A DNA stretch of 64,000 nt from Apostichopus japonicus (GCF_037975245.1 NC_092567.1:18234876-18298875); one strand, 5' to 3'. Positions 35,601 to 47,420 are shown, counted from the first letter of the stretch. Notes: generated by a model not told the origin, from the letters alone. Numbers and translations are program-made.

Positions 35601-38600
35601 ACAGGTCCCCCTGTCCAAGAAATGATCTGTGCTGTTATTAACCCTGTGGCTGGTCGCAAACCTCCAGCAAGTAACGTCATTCTCCATGGTGTCGCTGGAA
35701 CCTCCTTAGTACCTGAATTTAGTGGTGCGACCTACGCAGTCCAGTTCGACAGAGCTGTCAAGACTGGCAGATGGACTACTCTACCGGATAATCTGTTGAA
35801 CCCTGACGTTCCTGGTCCACTTGCGCAGAGGCTTGTATTCAAACCACAACGAAAGGCAAGGGGACAACGATTTGGTATTTTCGCCTCTCAGCTTTATCAG
35901 ACGAATGGTAGAGATGTTGGACACGTCTTTTCAGAGGCATTATGCGTAGCGCAAGAGAACAGTAGTGAGTTACACATGGATCAAAAATTATTCTTGCGGA
36001 GCCCAAAAAAATATAAACTTTTATAGGTGTAGCCATTAAATTACGATGAATATTGAAACAACGAAAATATGTATTGTTCACAAAAGTTTTTTCTTCTAAA
36101 TATCATAACCAAATTTTGGTGATTATTGTATTACGTTCTCATATTTTAATAACCGAGGAACCGAGTCAGTCTCAGATCAGTAATATGACATGACCTTCGA
36201 GGCATTTAAACACGTTACCCGCAAGAGCTGCAGTATCGCCGAGGAATTGATTGGCGTTTCATAGTTGGATGCCTTTCGACAGTAATGGATGATGACGGTA
36301 TTATTTCAGATCGATTTGTTACCTAAAATCTCAAAATTTCGACACTTTGTCTTGAAATGTCGATGTTTTTTTCTTCTTCTAAAGTTACGACATTAAACAT
36401 TTTTAGGTTTGGGTCCAAAATTTTAGGTCCAAATGTTTATGTCATTTCTTGGAACTATTAATATTGGATCGAATATTTCCTAGAATAATCGCGGAAGGTT
36501 GATGGCTTATCATGTAAACTTTATTCAAAATATCTTCCAAATTTTTGCTAGACTTTACCTCGAAAATTTCTTTTTTTTCCCCCTAATCTGAAATAAGAAC
36601 TCGAAATCTCGATGGAATATGTGAGTAAAAATGGATCACGTGATTGTTCATTTTTCAAGGTGAGGTGTCAGCATCCATGACGCTTGAGTTATAGGACTAT
36701 GGGCTATATATAGGAAATTTCATATTTTATGTCTGGACAAACATATTCTTGTCTTGCAAAAGTGGCAACACTCTCAGTCGTTGAAGGTCAGAGGGGCCCA
36801 TGGGTAATAAGAGCAAATTTATGAATTCAATGTATTAGCTTCAACATTAAATATATAAATAAACAAAATTAAAAGGGAAGGAAGCTCATGTGGTCCGACG
36901 ATGTTCTGTTAAGACTTGCTCAAGTCTTCCCTCTTATGTTTGAAGAATATTTTCAAATCTGTGATACTTCCCAACCGGTAAAAAGTTTTCCTAAGCTGTT
37001 TGGGAAGTTTTCACCTTCGTTACTCTTATCAATCATCCTTTTATTGATGACTGGGTTTTTGTTTGAACATCGATAACGGATGCTATCTGGAAATGAGTTG
37101 ACGTCGCCATACGAGTAATGGGCACGATTTCTCCGTTACATTAATTAATGAGATAGTTAATTAATTAATATTGTTTTATTTATTTATTTATTTATTTATT
37201 TGCAGAATTGTTCAGTCCCATTTACACATACATCGGGAGTGTAGGAGATAGCGATATTGAAATTAGAGTCTACGTGCCGCCTAACCGTCTGGCAGATATA
37301 AGATGGAGTTTCACGAACATTGATACCGAAATTAGAACCGAACTCGCAATCGGAGCTGGTGAAAGAGCTATAATGGTTCAACCACTGTTAGAAAATGCTG
37401 GCATCTATGAGGCCTACGTGAATAATCGTTATGAACGCACATGGGGAGCAATCATTCGTGTGATCATTAGACGTAAGTGCCAAGACTATTTATTGTAGTG
37501 TGCGTGCGCGTAGGCGTGTTCGTGAGCGTGTTCGTGCGCGTGTGCGCAACAATATTGACATTACTCAACGAGGTAAATGAATCTGGAGAAACTATCACAC
37601 AGTAAATAAGCGCGTACGCGCGTACCATGTATGGAGGGTCATGTGATGTCAACGAGGTAAATGAATCTGGAGAAACTATCACACAGTAAATAAGCGCGTA
37701 CGCGCGTACCATGTATGGAGGGTCATGTGATGTGTTCCAGGGGGGTACTAATATACTACTCTCCCTATTACGCATGATGATGTCACCCAACTAGTACGTA
37801 AATGTGTTTGCGTGCTTAGAGCAGCAGACGACACCCGTTACCTAGCAATAACCGTGCTTGTAGCCTAACGTGATAGCTAGATTCCCGTCGAGCAGCATTA
37901 GGCTCTGTTCCATGGAGAATTCCGTGGTTGCACTGAACTAAACATTTCCCCACATTTCCCATTTCTACATTCACTTATAGCGTGTAGTAATAACGTTAGG
38001 CCATATGAGACAAAGCTTGCCCCTAGAGCTGTATTAATAAGTAAGATTATGTAGAAAGTCTGCCTTCATTCAAGAGAATAAGGTTGAACGTTAGCATATT
38101 AGTACTATTTCGTAGGCCTGAAGTACCAGTACCTTCTTATGCCGTTAGTTCTCATGTCCGAACCGACCAATCTTTCACGAAGTCACTAACATTGTTCTCG
38201 AACTGCTACAGAGAAATATCAGTATAGTACCACCCTGGAACACATCACATGACCCTCCATACATGGTACGCGCGCACCCAATTGACATGAATCCTCCAGA
38301 TTCATTTACCTCGTTGTGTGATGTGTTCCAGGGTGGTACTAATATACTACTCTCCCTATTACGCATGATAATTTCACCCAACTAGTACGTAAATGTGTTT
38401 GCGTGCTTAGAGCAGCAGACGACACCCGTTACCTAGCAATAACCGTGCTTGTAGCCTAACGTGATAGCTATATTTCCGTCGAGTAGCATTAGGCTCTGTT
38501 CCATTGAGAATTCCGTGGTTGCACTGAACTAAACATTTCCCCACATTTCATTCACTTATAGCGTGTTGTAATAACGTTAGGCCATATGAGACAAAGCTTG

Positions 38601-40778
38601 CCTCTAGAGCTGTATTAATAAGTAAGATCTATTATGTAGAAGGTCTGCCTTCATTCAAGAGAATAAGGTTGAACGTTAGCATTAGCACTATTTCGTAGGC
38701 CTGAAGTACCAGTACCTTCTTATGCCGTTAGTTCCCATGTCCGAACCGACCAATCTTTCACGAAGTCACTAACACTGTTCTCGAACTGCTACAGAGAAAT
38801 ATCAGTATAGTACCACCCTGGAACACATCACATGACCCTCCATACATGGTACGCGCGCACCCAATTGACATGAATCCTCCAGATTCATTTACCTCGTTGG
38901 ACATTACTGGCCAAGTGAACGATACATATACATGACTGGACGTTGAAACTTAAAGTTTCATTTAGTCTCTGTACATTTGCAGTTTCAGCGGCTAGCTGTG
39001 TAGCCAACTTATTCTGAGCCTGCCACGGCGCTCACAAGCGCCCTCACTTTTTAGGCACCTACAATATGACTATACTCTCTGGTGTCTTGTCCGCCCCGCC
39101 CCCCCCCCCCCCAAAAAAATATCACCATGAACACCCGAAAAGTTCTTCCTAATACCGAAAGCACTCCACGCGCAATAAAATACTGGGTATCTGCAAATGC
39201 AGTTCTAGTTTATACCGTATTTTGCACCCTTATTTCTAGTCCTTTGGAACTGCATTCTGTTTTTGTATTATAACATGAGTGTACATATAAATCCACAAAT
39301 CTTTAACGCAATCTCTTTAATTGTTGACTCTTGGCTTGCTAGCTCTACCTGACTGTGTGTATTTGTTAACGGTACAGCAGAACAAGCTGGACATGTATAC
39401 GGTTTTCTGAAACATCATTATGGCATTCATTATTATTCTTTCTTTTCTTTTTTTCCCGCATTATTCTGTGTTTCTAATCTCCCAGGTTGTCCATCTATTA
39501 TGTGCGGCGCCAACTGCGATGTACTTTGTGACAATTGTAATTCTCAACGTGGCGTCTCAGATTCAAACTCTGGCACTTGCATCTGTAAACCCGGTTATAC
39601 TGGGTCCGATTGCACTGGTCGTAAGTCACACATTTTTTGTTAGTACTCTGAAAAAGACTCAAATTTATGTAAACCTATAGAGATAGTACATATAGAAAAT
39701 GTGTAGGCCTATACATATTTAAGTTGAGTTGTCAATAGAACACATTGTCATATTTCTATGGCCCTAATGCATTTCAGTGCATTTTACTGCCATAGTCAAC
39801 GATTATGTCCATTCTAAATGACTTTCCTTACATGAATATGGGTAGCATGTGTTTTCAATTCTCGTCATACCAATATCTATTATATATATTTTTTTTAAAG
39901 GTCCCCACCTTTGAAATCCTATTCACGCCACTGAGAGAAAGGGTGGGGCAGCGGTGGGGCGGGGGGGGTGGGGGCTTGGAAACGTAAGATAAAGTAACCG
40001 AATGGTTAGTAAGAATTTTCCAACGAGTGTTATAAGATGACATCATTTGTGTTATTAAAGTCAGCATAATGACATGATTTAAGGGTACATGGGCTTTTCA
40101 GTGGATACAAATTGTTGTAGACAACCTAACCACTAGGCTATGGACGCTGATTGTATGTCCAGAGGTTCGAAACCGGTAAAGAAGGTCGTAATTCTACTGT
40201 AGGCGTTTGTCACCTGTTTCGAGGAGGTGAGAAGTAGATCAAGTTTCAGGCCCAGGAGTTATATTGTGGTAGAAGTTTCCAGTTATGCCAAGAGCTGGTA
40301 ATAGATTTAGGCATGTCGTGAGCATGACATGGGTATATAGGCATGTTTCCTTGCCGACGTCAATGAAGGAACTTAGCCGGCATACCAGAGTCACTCAATT
40401 TTGGTGTTCGGATCTTCACTCCTCTAACCTATCACATTTTTACATATTCAATAAAATAATTGTACTTACCAGCATTTTATTTCATGCGAAGATTTTTATG
40501 TCTATCTTCTCACTACAGTTTGCGCTTCAGGCATGGTTGGTCAAAACTGTGATATCGATTGCGGCATCGTCTTTGGGCAACCTGGATGCAGGAATGTTCT
40601 TATCTGTGCCCAGTATCCCATAGGATGCCACTGCTTCCAACAGGCGTCGAGTCTAGGGTTAAAACCACCTCACTGCGGTATGGCAATGCTTATCATACGC
40701 AAACAAATAGTTACACATTACTATTATTATTATTAGTAGTAGTAGTAGTATTTTTATTAGTAGTAGTAGTAGGAGTAG

Positions 40779-40822
<44 letters not shown>

Positions 40823-43112
40823 TTATTATTATTACTATTCCTATTATTATTAGTAGTAGTAGTAGTAGTATTAGTATTATTATTAACCAGTATTTAGAAC
40901 GTTATTAACACCCCACAGAGTGTACCATCGCGTGTACAACTTAGCCCTGGTCATTGGTAACTTGTCACACGTACACACCAAAGTGTGCCGAATTCATTCA
41001 ATCTCTCCTGGGGCACCACAGTGCGCTACAACCACGTGTCCCGGGGACTTCCATAGGGTGCAGCCACAAACCGGCGCACGCAACTATATTTACAAGTTAC
41101 CCCGCAAGTCCCCATTTAAACACCTGGGTGAAGAGAGGCAATGGAGATAACGCAATGATCAGGTCAGGGCTAGAACCTGTAATCATTAGATCACAAGTCC
41201 ACTGCCTTAACCACTTAACCACAACGCCCCCTTCAACATTGACAAGTATACTACATCAATCTGAAATAAGATAATTAATTAAACATTGTTTATTGATCTC
41301 AACAACGTTAGCATCTTAAAACTCCCCCCCCCCTTCGAATTAATCTCTCAAATAATCAGCATCTGCCTACTACCTTAAAGTGTTACAAAATATGTAGTGT
41401 CTTAGTGAGTTACCCCTCTCAGTGAGATATTATTGTTGGATTACATTGTAGCCTTGTGTTGAAAGTTTACGATATTAACGGAGGGATGTCCATTACGGCA
41501 TGGATCACCCAAATAAAGGAAGACTTTATGCAGATTCTTAGCCATGCGGATATCTTATATTCCAAGATAAAGAGAAATAAACAGTGTAGAGCATGTTTCT
41601 AAAGTTATTCCGGTTTACGAGACATTCATATATTCATGAAATCAAGAAGTGAGCTCCGTATTTGTCCACTTGACCACAGCCCTGGCATAATCAGGTATAA
41701 TTTTTCTACTCATAGAATTAGGAAACATTATCATTTTTTTAATCATCAATCAAGTCCATGTTAGAACTCAACGGGCAGTATGACATGCACCCATTCAGAC
41801 AATTAAGTTTATCAGATTTTGTTTGGGGTGGTGGCGGGGAGGGGGGGGGTTAACCAGTCTGATATTAATGTACGTGAAAAATGAAACTAATGACGTTGAA
41901 CTCATATTGAGATACTGCAGAAAAATACAGTGAGACAAGGGGTACCATGACCTGCCTACTCAACCCCCCCCCCCCACCACCACCCAACCCACTTTACGTA
42001 TCACGATTTGTAGGGGGAAAGTAATTCACCGGTAGAATGTTTTACTTTCAGGCGGGTAAGAATCAGGCCACTTCTCAGGGGGTTTGCTTCCCCCTTTAAA
42101 CCTCACACACACACAAATAAAAAGTAAGAGTATTGGTTATTACAACTGCCACATGACTAAATCCACATGCACGAAAAGCACGGCACCATTTCCTTAATGC
42201 ACATTTCGCTATGCTCCTTAAACTACGGTATTTTGTGCATAAACGTTTATTGAAAGCTAGTAAGACTTTGACAGCTATTCTGTTTTAATTTCATGATATT
42301 CAGCTTTAAATATCCTGATATTCAGCTTTAAATATCCTGATATTCCAGAATGCTCCTTTTAAAGCCACAACTCCTCCGCGGGGGTGTACATTTCTTACTT
42401 ATACTGCATTGCCATATATACAATATAATAACGTATAAACCAAACAGAGCATCCCTAACGGTAAGTATATACCATCTATTAAAAAGAATAACGTAAGCAG
42501 ATTTCATTGTAAAATATGTTATTTGAGTTTTAATAACTCGTGTTTCTTTTAACTCGTGTTTCTTGTTACTTAATATAAACAACTGAGCACCCTTGACAGT
42601 AAGTATACCATCTATTAAAGAGGATAACGTTAGCATATTTCATTGTAAAATATGTCATTTGAGTTTTAATAACTCGTGTTTCTTTGAACTTAATATGAAC
42701 AACAGAGCACCCTTGACAGTAGGTATACCATCTATTAAAGAGGATAACGTAAGCATATTTCATTGTAAAATATGTCATTTGAGTATAGTATCGCATCTGA
42801 GAAACTGGCCTGCATTGACCTTATGGTCTGTGTGTTAGACTGAGTAGATCAGTCACTTTGATTAACGAGCCTCGAAATGGAGATATAAAACACAACCTGC
42901 ACAGCCATTTTTTTTTTTTTTTTTAACATTCTACAACATATTAAAACTCAAATTAAGATCCAAAGTTCCACACAATCTACCGATATATTTCTTCTTGTTC
43001 AGCTTGCCCTGAAGGCATGTGGGGACCGGATTGTGCGGAGAGCTGCTCGGTGTGTGGATCTAACGAAATATGTGATGCCATCGACGGATGCATTCCAGAT
43101 TATCTGAATTAA
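26612..43112 (+). CDS. Propeller plus Tie-like secreted ectodomain gene C (complete, eleven coding exons)
   Basis: Coding exons: 26612-26669, 27465-27689, 29662-29827, 31169-31323, 32544-32834, 33640-33777, 35605-35964, 37206-37472, 39486-39620, 40519-40677, 43003-43112; 687 aa, every junction in phase. Order: signal peptide; about 240 residues with six regularly spaced YWTD-like strands (IYLES, YYYVLDG, IFAVLD, MYITTDNG, FFTLMDG, LYFSTFDG), which I read as a six-bladed beta-propeller; a Cys-rich EGF-like module; Ig1-like; Ig2-like; EGF1, EGF2, EGF3; stop. The second half is paralogous to gene B with matching exon lengths. No membrane segment or kinase is present, so a secreted protein is predicted. 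The propeller fold is inferred from pattern only. Introns are crowded with repeats but the frame is intact. Confidence 0.82.
27465..27689 (+). CDS. Gene C exon 2: propeller-like blades 1-2
   Basis: 225 nt, phase 1-1, acceptor cccgacag|, donor |gtaagt. Contains NPTLIYLESGSGGSIRDL and TYYYVLDGLVETVMRDT, spaced 39 residues. YYYVLDG stands where YWTDG sits in LDL-receptor class B repeats. Confidence 0.72.
27862..27894 (-). ncRNA. HHR-like hairpin of a Penelope-type element tail
   Basis: Minus strand CTGAAGA-A-GATCC-TGTTA-GGATC-GAAACGTCAG. Core CUGANGA and GAAAC and the GATCC/GGATC stem are kept while the loop differs from the 18664 copy. Confidence 0.45.
28121..28980 (+). pseudogene. LINE ORF1-like remnant split by minisatellite
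   Basis: An acidic 58-codon start (MSDTGEDREDEFQDSLSDSD) is followed, in other frames, by NNLRIVGYETEPREVCLEIL and, after the minisatellite, by RTLVKLSFFK...KEKIEDCGYFMTDDLTFINQ. This resembles the RRM and C-terminal parts of L1/Tx1-type ORF1 proteins. Several frame breaks show it is dead. It lies in the intron between gene C exons 2 and 3. Confidence 0.5.
28543..28690. repeat. 15-bp minisatellite, short array
   Basis: Tandem units of agtataccattgtct with single-base variants, inserted into the ORF1-like remnant. The same unit forms the larger array at 30600-31080. Confidence 0.9.
29662..29827 (+). CDS. Gene C exon 3: propeller-like blade 3
   Basis: 166 nt, phase 1 to 2, acceptor agtgacag|, donor CG|gtaaaa. 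Encodes GDVIGIEVCCERIFAVLDLG then NGRICAPRIAVYCAM. Its phase-2 end is the only one compatible with the phase-2 start of the next exon, which supports both calls. Confidence 0.72.
30056..30352 (-). pseudogene. CUB-domain pseudoexon, antisense in gene C intron
   Basis: Minus-strand translation includes LNYPSSFPNNAQMELVFS, LLLSLDFIKTERGYNDIFVG and LLTWSGGPSYK followed by TGA: the first two-thirds of a CUB domain. The part after the stop still encodes CUB-like text in another frame. It is a paralogue of 60425-60770 and carries the stop at the same place. Confidence 0.72.
30600..31080. repeat. 15-bp minisatellite, long array
   Basis: Roughly thirty variant copies of agtataccattgtct upstream of gene C exon 4, ending about 90 bp before its acceptor. 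Apparent MSSIPLPSIP-type proteins are translations of the repeat. Confidence 0.93.
31169..31323 (+). CDS. Gene C exon 4: propeller-like blade 4
   Basis: 155 nt, phase 2 to 1, acceptor ctaaacag|, donor A|gtgagt. Encodes VMYITTDNGIDSWDFSDINN then CPLSLVYGL. MYITTDNGIDSWDF is the best single match to a YWTD blade. Confidence 0.72.
31823..32109 (-). pseudogene. LINE ORF1-like fragment, antisense
   Basis: About 95 codons open on the minus strand, including KPKAIIVKFENFQGEIY, QQLFQAAKTNPILRSAWS and HDGKIVALVRKHNSEVIKKN. The IIVKF...DGKI...  pattern is that of the C-terminal domain of non-LTR retrotransposon ORF1 proteins. No start codon or further element structure is seen. Confidence 0.6.
32544..32834 (+). 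CDS. Gene C exon 5: propeller-like blades 5-6 and first cysteines of the next module
   Basis: 291 nt, phase 1-1, acceptor atctacag|, donor |gtaagt. Contains STDLFFTLMDGTIIYSSS and DDVCLYFSTFDGTTHRVEY, spaced 40 residues, then CEPPCQDTMC leading into the Cys-rich module. Confidence 0.78.
33640..33777 (+). CDS. Gene C exon 6: Cys-rich EGF-like module
   Basis: 138 nt, phase 1-1, acceptor tttgacag|, donor |gtaagc. Encodes ASCSCGCGSCLPGPGT, ECVCNFLPQARC and PAACNT. A propeller followed by an EGF-like module is common in LDL-receptor-type proteins. Confidence 0.75.
35605..35964 (+). CDS. Gene C exon 7: Ig1-like domain
   Basis: 360 nt, phase 1-1, acceptor cattacag|, donor |gtgagt. Shares EMICAVINPVA, AVKTGRW, LVFKPQ and RGQRFGIFA with gene B exon 2 at identical total length. 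Confidence 0.87.
37206..37472 (+). CDS. Gene C exon 8: Ig2-like domain
   Basis: 267 nt, phase 1-1, acceptor tatttgcag|, donor |gtaagt. Shares RLADIRWSF, VQPLLENAGIYEAYVNNRYE and IIRVIIRR with gene B exon 3. Confidence 0.88.
37566..38899. mobile_element. Nested/tandem MITE with long terminal inverted repeats
   Basis: An 84-bp end (caacgaggtaaatgaatctgg...) occurs twice in tandem at 37566 and 37650. Its inverse closes the first unit at 38226-38317 and the second at 38809-38899. The internal sequence (gcttagagcagcagacgac...) is present in both units. It is a tandem duplication of a non-autonomous TIR element in the intron between Ig2 and EGF1 of gene C. Confidence 0.85.
39486..39620 (+). CDS. 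Gene C exon 9: Tie-type EGF1
   Basis: 135 nt, phase 1-1, acceptor ctcccag|, donor |gtaagt. Encodes CPSIMCGANCDVLCDNC then CICKPGYTGSDC. Confidence 0.88.
40110..40222 (-). repeat. Dispersed tRNA-related repeat (SINE-like), copy 2
   Basis: Reverse-orientation partner of 10060-10225. The tRNA-like body is cut off after the D-arm (gcgtccatagcctagtggtt). Confidence 0.55.
40519..40677 (+). CDS. Gene C exon 10: Tie-type EGF2
   Basis: 159 nt, phase 1-1, acceptor cactacag|, donor |gtatgg. Encodes CASGMVGQNCDIDCGIVFGQ then PGCRNVLIC and GCHCFQQ. Confidence 0.88.
40720..40890. repeat. (TAG/TTA)n trinucleotide microsatellite
   Basis: Alternating TAG and TTA triplet runs immediately after gene C exon 10. 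The poly-Val/Leu frame over it is an artefact. Confidence 0.95.
40930..41230 (-). repeat. tRNA-related SINE remnant
   Basis: Minus strand reads gtggttaagtggttaaggca and gtggacttgtgatctaatga, then gattacaggttctagccctg, matching A- and B-box regions of a tRNA-derived SINE head. It resembles the segment at 10630-10870. Confidence 0.55.
41240..42290. other. Gene C intron sequence without recognised feature
   Basis: Homopolymer C/G runs and AT-rich DNA only. Confidence 0.35.
42400..42790. repeat. Tandem repeat of about 118 bp, three copies
   Basis: Units contain taccatctattaaagaggat, catttcattgtaaaatatgt and tttgagttttaataactcgt. The second and third copies are nearly identical, the first is more diverged. 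Confidence 0.88.
43003..43112 (+). CDS. Gene C terminal coding exon: truncated EGF3 and stop
   Basis: Acceptor cttgttcag|, enters in phase 1. CPEGMWGPDCAESCSVC then ICDAIDGCIPDYLN and TAA. The stop falls at the same point of EGF3 as in genes A and B although the sequence has diverged. A donor at 43132 (aataag|gtacga) and an acceptor before 43913 suggest a 3'-UTR intron. Confidence 0.86.
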
Positions 43113-43132
43113 GTTTGCCTCTTAAAATAAGG

Positions 43133-44990
43133 TACGAATGTGCAGCAGTGTCATTTGCACTTTAACTTAGGATTCCTTTCTCGTACTATCGTAGCACATA
43201 TACTCGAAGTATGATAAGTATAGTTAAACGAATTGTCCAGGGGCGTTTCATATATATCGCAAATAACATGAACATACTATAAAGTCAGTTGTTCATTGGA
43301 TCATGTGATGGCTATCTCAGTTGCTATAGCTACCGTTGCCATGCTAAAGCTTAATGTACTGTAGTAGCAAGACTCGCGGGTCCGACATGCATGGCCGGGG
43401 CCGAGGGTATTGACAATATGATTTCTTGCAGCCCTGCCGTTCGTAAACACTTATCCTATATGTGTTAACAAACACTATAGGTCCTGGGCTGAAACACACA
43501 TTATCGTGCTTGAGTCATTTTTTTGTTATCTCTCTGTTACGGTTCATTATCTGTGTTACGAAGATAAAAACATAGTTTCGTTTCGCAAAGCAGTTTCACA
43601 ACACAAACAGCCCAGTCAAACGAATGCGCTGCAAGATGGCGCCACCATTTTAATGTATACGAACGAGAGTTGCAAGAAGTCGTATTGTCAAAAGTAACGC
43701 GCGTGCAAACGCACGGGTGTACTAGCTGTCACGTTTTCTAGAGGTATATGCATATTAAGTCTAGCCTTCCATACTTTATATGCAACATTATAACTACTCC
43801 AATCTTGCATGTATTGAAACGCCAGACTCTTCTCGCTACCCATTTTTTCCCCTCAGAAGAATAACTTCACGCTAACTTAAATTCCCATCTATTTGTTTTT
43901 GTTTTATTGCAGGCTGGATTAATCGCCGCGGTTAGGTTGTTTACTATATTTCATTGGTGTTGGGTTATTGTATCAGCGTTCATTGTTATTTTAATTTGTT
44001 CCTGAACATTGCACTAGCCGGGTATCTTAAGATGTTAAGCCGCTTAGACACAATGAACATTGCTTTGTGTCTCCCCCGCCTCCCTACCCCACCCCACCCT
44101 ACCCCTCCCTCCTCAAAATAACAACAAATTATATTTTTCAACGTTGCTAAGAATTGTTTGATTTGGTAGTTTTTTAAACTTGTACACAATTGCATATAGT
44201 TGGTATTTTTGTAACATTTGCAACACCCTATAGTACAAATCCTAGTAGATCGTGGTGTTAGCTCTCCTGGAAGATTCTGGGTCTGCGTGATTTGCGGTTC
44301 GGTGGCTTGAAGTTTCTATAGGAAGATGGTTACAGCTTATACTCATGCGATCGGTGATGCAAAATTCAAACTTGACAAGCTTTCATTTGTCACTATTGTG
44401 CAGCAGCAAATAATGATTATCAAATAATGTGATACAAGTGTATGTCGTGAGTTTGGCACGACATATAACACCAACACCTTATAGCTTTAAATTATGACGC
44501 TTCGAACATGTTGTGAGCAGACACTATCATAGCATTTTAGGAATGTATCTCTTTTATAACGTTGGAGGAAATGTTAAGGCATCTCCTCATGTCTCTATGC
44601 AATACTATGTAAGGATTTTCACGATAACAGCAAACGTCCTTTTAAAGCAATTGGTATATGAAAGTGCTGTCTCAACGGAACTAACTGGCCGCTTTGAAAA
44701 ACGTTATAAGAAGGCTAATTTCTGACATTGTAACAACTTATTGCGTTCCAATGCCGTGCAGGTGTGAACGGTCAGAAGTATAAGGGAATTGAACAATAGC
44801 GTATTTAGAAGGTAATGTATAATCACTACTCTTAGATACGAAGATCAGTACCAGCCTATATGGTGAAACTTATTAACATGTCAGAATGTACTGCTATTCG
44901 TTTCGAGAACACATAATATATGACACGTAAACCAAACGTAATCTATTCAATATAGAATAAATTACGTGAACCAAGTAACTTATCTTGAAT
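43133..44990. other. Gene C 3' flank, no further gene recognised
   Basis: May contain the last 3'-UTR exon from 43913. The open frame at 44513-44725 has no recognised domain or splice context. Confidence 0.35.
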
Positions 44991-44996
44991 ATGCTT

Positions 44997-44997
<1 letters not shown>

Positions 44998-45056
<59 letters not shown>

Positions 45057-45085
45057 ACAATATATATATAACTATATAAATATAT
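44998..45085. repeat. (TA)n microsatellite
   Basis: TA array with ATAT/TTTA degenerate edge. Confidence 0.93.
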
Positions 45086-45701
45086 ATTTATTTATTTATA
45101 TTGGTTGTAAATGTCAAACAAACAAGTTAATAGAGTACTTTTAGCCACGGCACCCCAAATGCACATGGGGTGCCATTGTATTCTAGTTCCGCGAAACTTG
45201 ACAAGTTACAGTTCTGAAAATCACTGAGAAACTCTTGTTGATAAACGTCTGACGTGAGCAATTTGCGATAAAATGCCTTCACATTCCCTTATCCAGATAT
45301 AGTGTAACATATTTGAACTTAAATATGGTTCCAACCACTTATAACTAGCTCATGGTAGAGCGAATTGTAACTAACCGATCGCTTGGCAACTTTACAAACG
45401 TCGTGGGTAGTTAACCAATCAGAAAGCCTCTTTGAGGTTCTTCTGAGTTTCCGTTTTGAGCGTAAGTACAATTGTGTCCACGTCTCCGAAATGAAATAAA
45501 CTATATTTAAAACTGCGATTTTTCTCGTTATTATTGAAGACTCGACCTATCTTAATCATAAACTCACAACTAGCATATAGCTAGCTTGATATATGTTACA
45601 GTGCTATACAAAAGGATTGATCGCGCGCATTTCAACTAAGAGCCGTATGTAAGGCACTGTTAGGAGCCAGAGACGAAGACAAAGAACTCAGAGCTGTATA
45701 T

Positions 45702-45764
45702 ACCCGGCCGCGAGTTTTTTTTTATGCAGGTAGGTTCGTAAAAAAAAAAACTCGCTACCCGGCC
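45702..45764. mobile_element. Minimal TIR element (about 63 bp)
   Basis: acccggccgcgag plus T-run, a short centre, then A-run plus ctcgctacccggcc: two inverted ends almost back to back. The same ends bound the 1.4-kb copy at 54402-55784. Confidence 0.6.
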
Positions 45765-46331
45765 CTGTAAGGACTGATTTGACAGCGCCCTTATTATATA
45801 GCAAACACAAAACGTTATCATAACATTTCTCAAGGAGCCTCTAAAATATGTTTTTATAACGTTAAATGTGGTGTTATAAAACATCGGCATAATGTTATAT
45901 TAATGTTATATTAATTTTTTAACTAAAAAACGTTTTGAAATAATAGCCTGAAAATGTTTTCGTGACATATTTATTACATCACAAATAACGTTATCAAAAC
46001 AAAAAGACGAAACGTTTTAATAACGTTTTAAAAACGTTTTTGTGTTTGTTATATCATTAAATCACGAAAAGTCGGTGTATTGACTCAGAAGAATAAATGA
46101 TCAATAGAGTTGCATGTCTTGCTTTCCTGTTTCATATATCTGCATGAGAATTTAAAAAAAAAATTGTTTAAGTTATTTTGTTCAAAGGCATTGAAGACTC
46201 GCCCCAAACCGCGTGCGGCCATCTGAAAAGTTAACTTTCCGTTGCTTGCAAGTGACGATTTGTTCGTGTCGCTACAAAATGCAGACAGTACAGTAATGAA
46301 ACGTGATACCTTGCTATCTTTAGCTGGAGCT

Positions 46332-46550
46332 GAGATGTCCATCGCTGTATTGTTTGTACACTGTGATGTGGGTATTGACTGCAGCTGTATGTACTGACTG
46401 TACACTAGTGTGTAATTACCGATGGTAGCAAGCTGTGTGTGTGTGTTTTCTGGGATCGATGGTGGTGTCTAACACTTCTGTTACACCTCATTCGAAACTT
46501 GGTCAGATTACCGGCACTAGACGATTCTTTTTGCGCGAGTCTTCACACCC
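46332..46550. repeat. Dispersed repeat, copy 1
   Basis: About 220 bp (from gagatgtccatcgctgtat) that recurs inverted at 61424-61636. It lies next to the Ty3/gypsy-like remnant and might be part of an LTR, but no LTR pair is seen. Confidence 0.7.
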
Positions 46551-46587
46551 TTTAAGTCCATAAACAACTCCCTGGTCTGAGATTGCA

Positions 46588-47040
46588 GTACAGACTGTTA
46601 GGAAACTGATCATGTTCAAATCTACAAGAGATGGCAAAGATCAATTTCTTAGTCTTCTGGCATATAGGAACACTCCATTATAGCCTATAGTGATTTGGGT
46701 TGAACAGCACAATTACTTATGTCAGTAGAAGGCTCAAGGGTATCTTACCTAGCTACTGCTAACTTGCTAGAACCACAACTTCAAGTTAGTGTAGTGAATG
46801 TTATAGCTTGCAAGCTAGACAAAAAAGAATGTACAGAAATTTAAAACCACTAACACTACAAAAAGGTAATACAGTAAGAGTATAGGAGTGAGACAGGGTC
46901 AATGGAAACCTACTATAGTACAGTAAAAAAAAACCAACGAACCAAACTCATTTGTAGTTGAAACAAAAGGGGGGTAATCTAAGGAGAAATAGAAAATTAC
47001 ATATATTAAAACCAAGGAAGCCAAAAATGTGGAAATTACA
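46588..47040 (+). pseudogene. Ty3/gypsy-like integrase C-terminal remnant
   Basis: KDQFLSLLAYRNTPL is the end of an integrase core of Ty3/gypsy type. Further on, in shifted frames, PLTLQKGNTVRV, and GGNLRRNRKLHI occur in the order of the post-core region of these polyproteins. Stops and frameshifts are numerous. No protease, RT or LTR was recognised around it. Confidence 0.65.
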
Positions 47041-47420
47041 ACAGAAATTTATCATGATCAAAACAACTACGAAAAATTATTGAGACGCAAACAATACCTC
47101 TCAAACAGTGTTCCAGGGGTAGAATAATAAAGGAACCAAGAAGATGAAAAGAAGAATGCTAGTTTAGTATAGCATGTTGTGTACATAATGCAGATATGTT
47201 AATTGTTGCTTGAACAAGTCACGAGTTTTGAAGGAGTTGATTTGATATAATTATTTGATTATTTCTACTTTAAAACATTATGAGAGCAAACTGAGAACAA
47301 CGTTGTTGGTTTGCAGTCCATGTTTATTATAAGCGTATTAAAGAAATGCATAAAGTTCTCACTATTTAAAAGTTTAATTTCTCCAGCTTTGAAGAGGGAG
47401 TTGACACATGTGTAATTTAC

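Noticed and set aside
45160-45175. Perfect small hairpin gcaccccaaatgcacatggggtgc
   Set aside because: Short and isolated with no context; chance or a repeat end is as likely as an RNA element.
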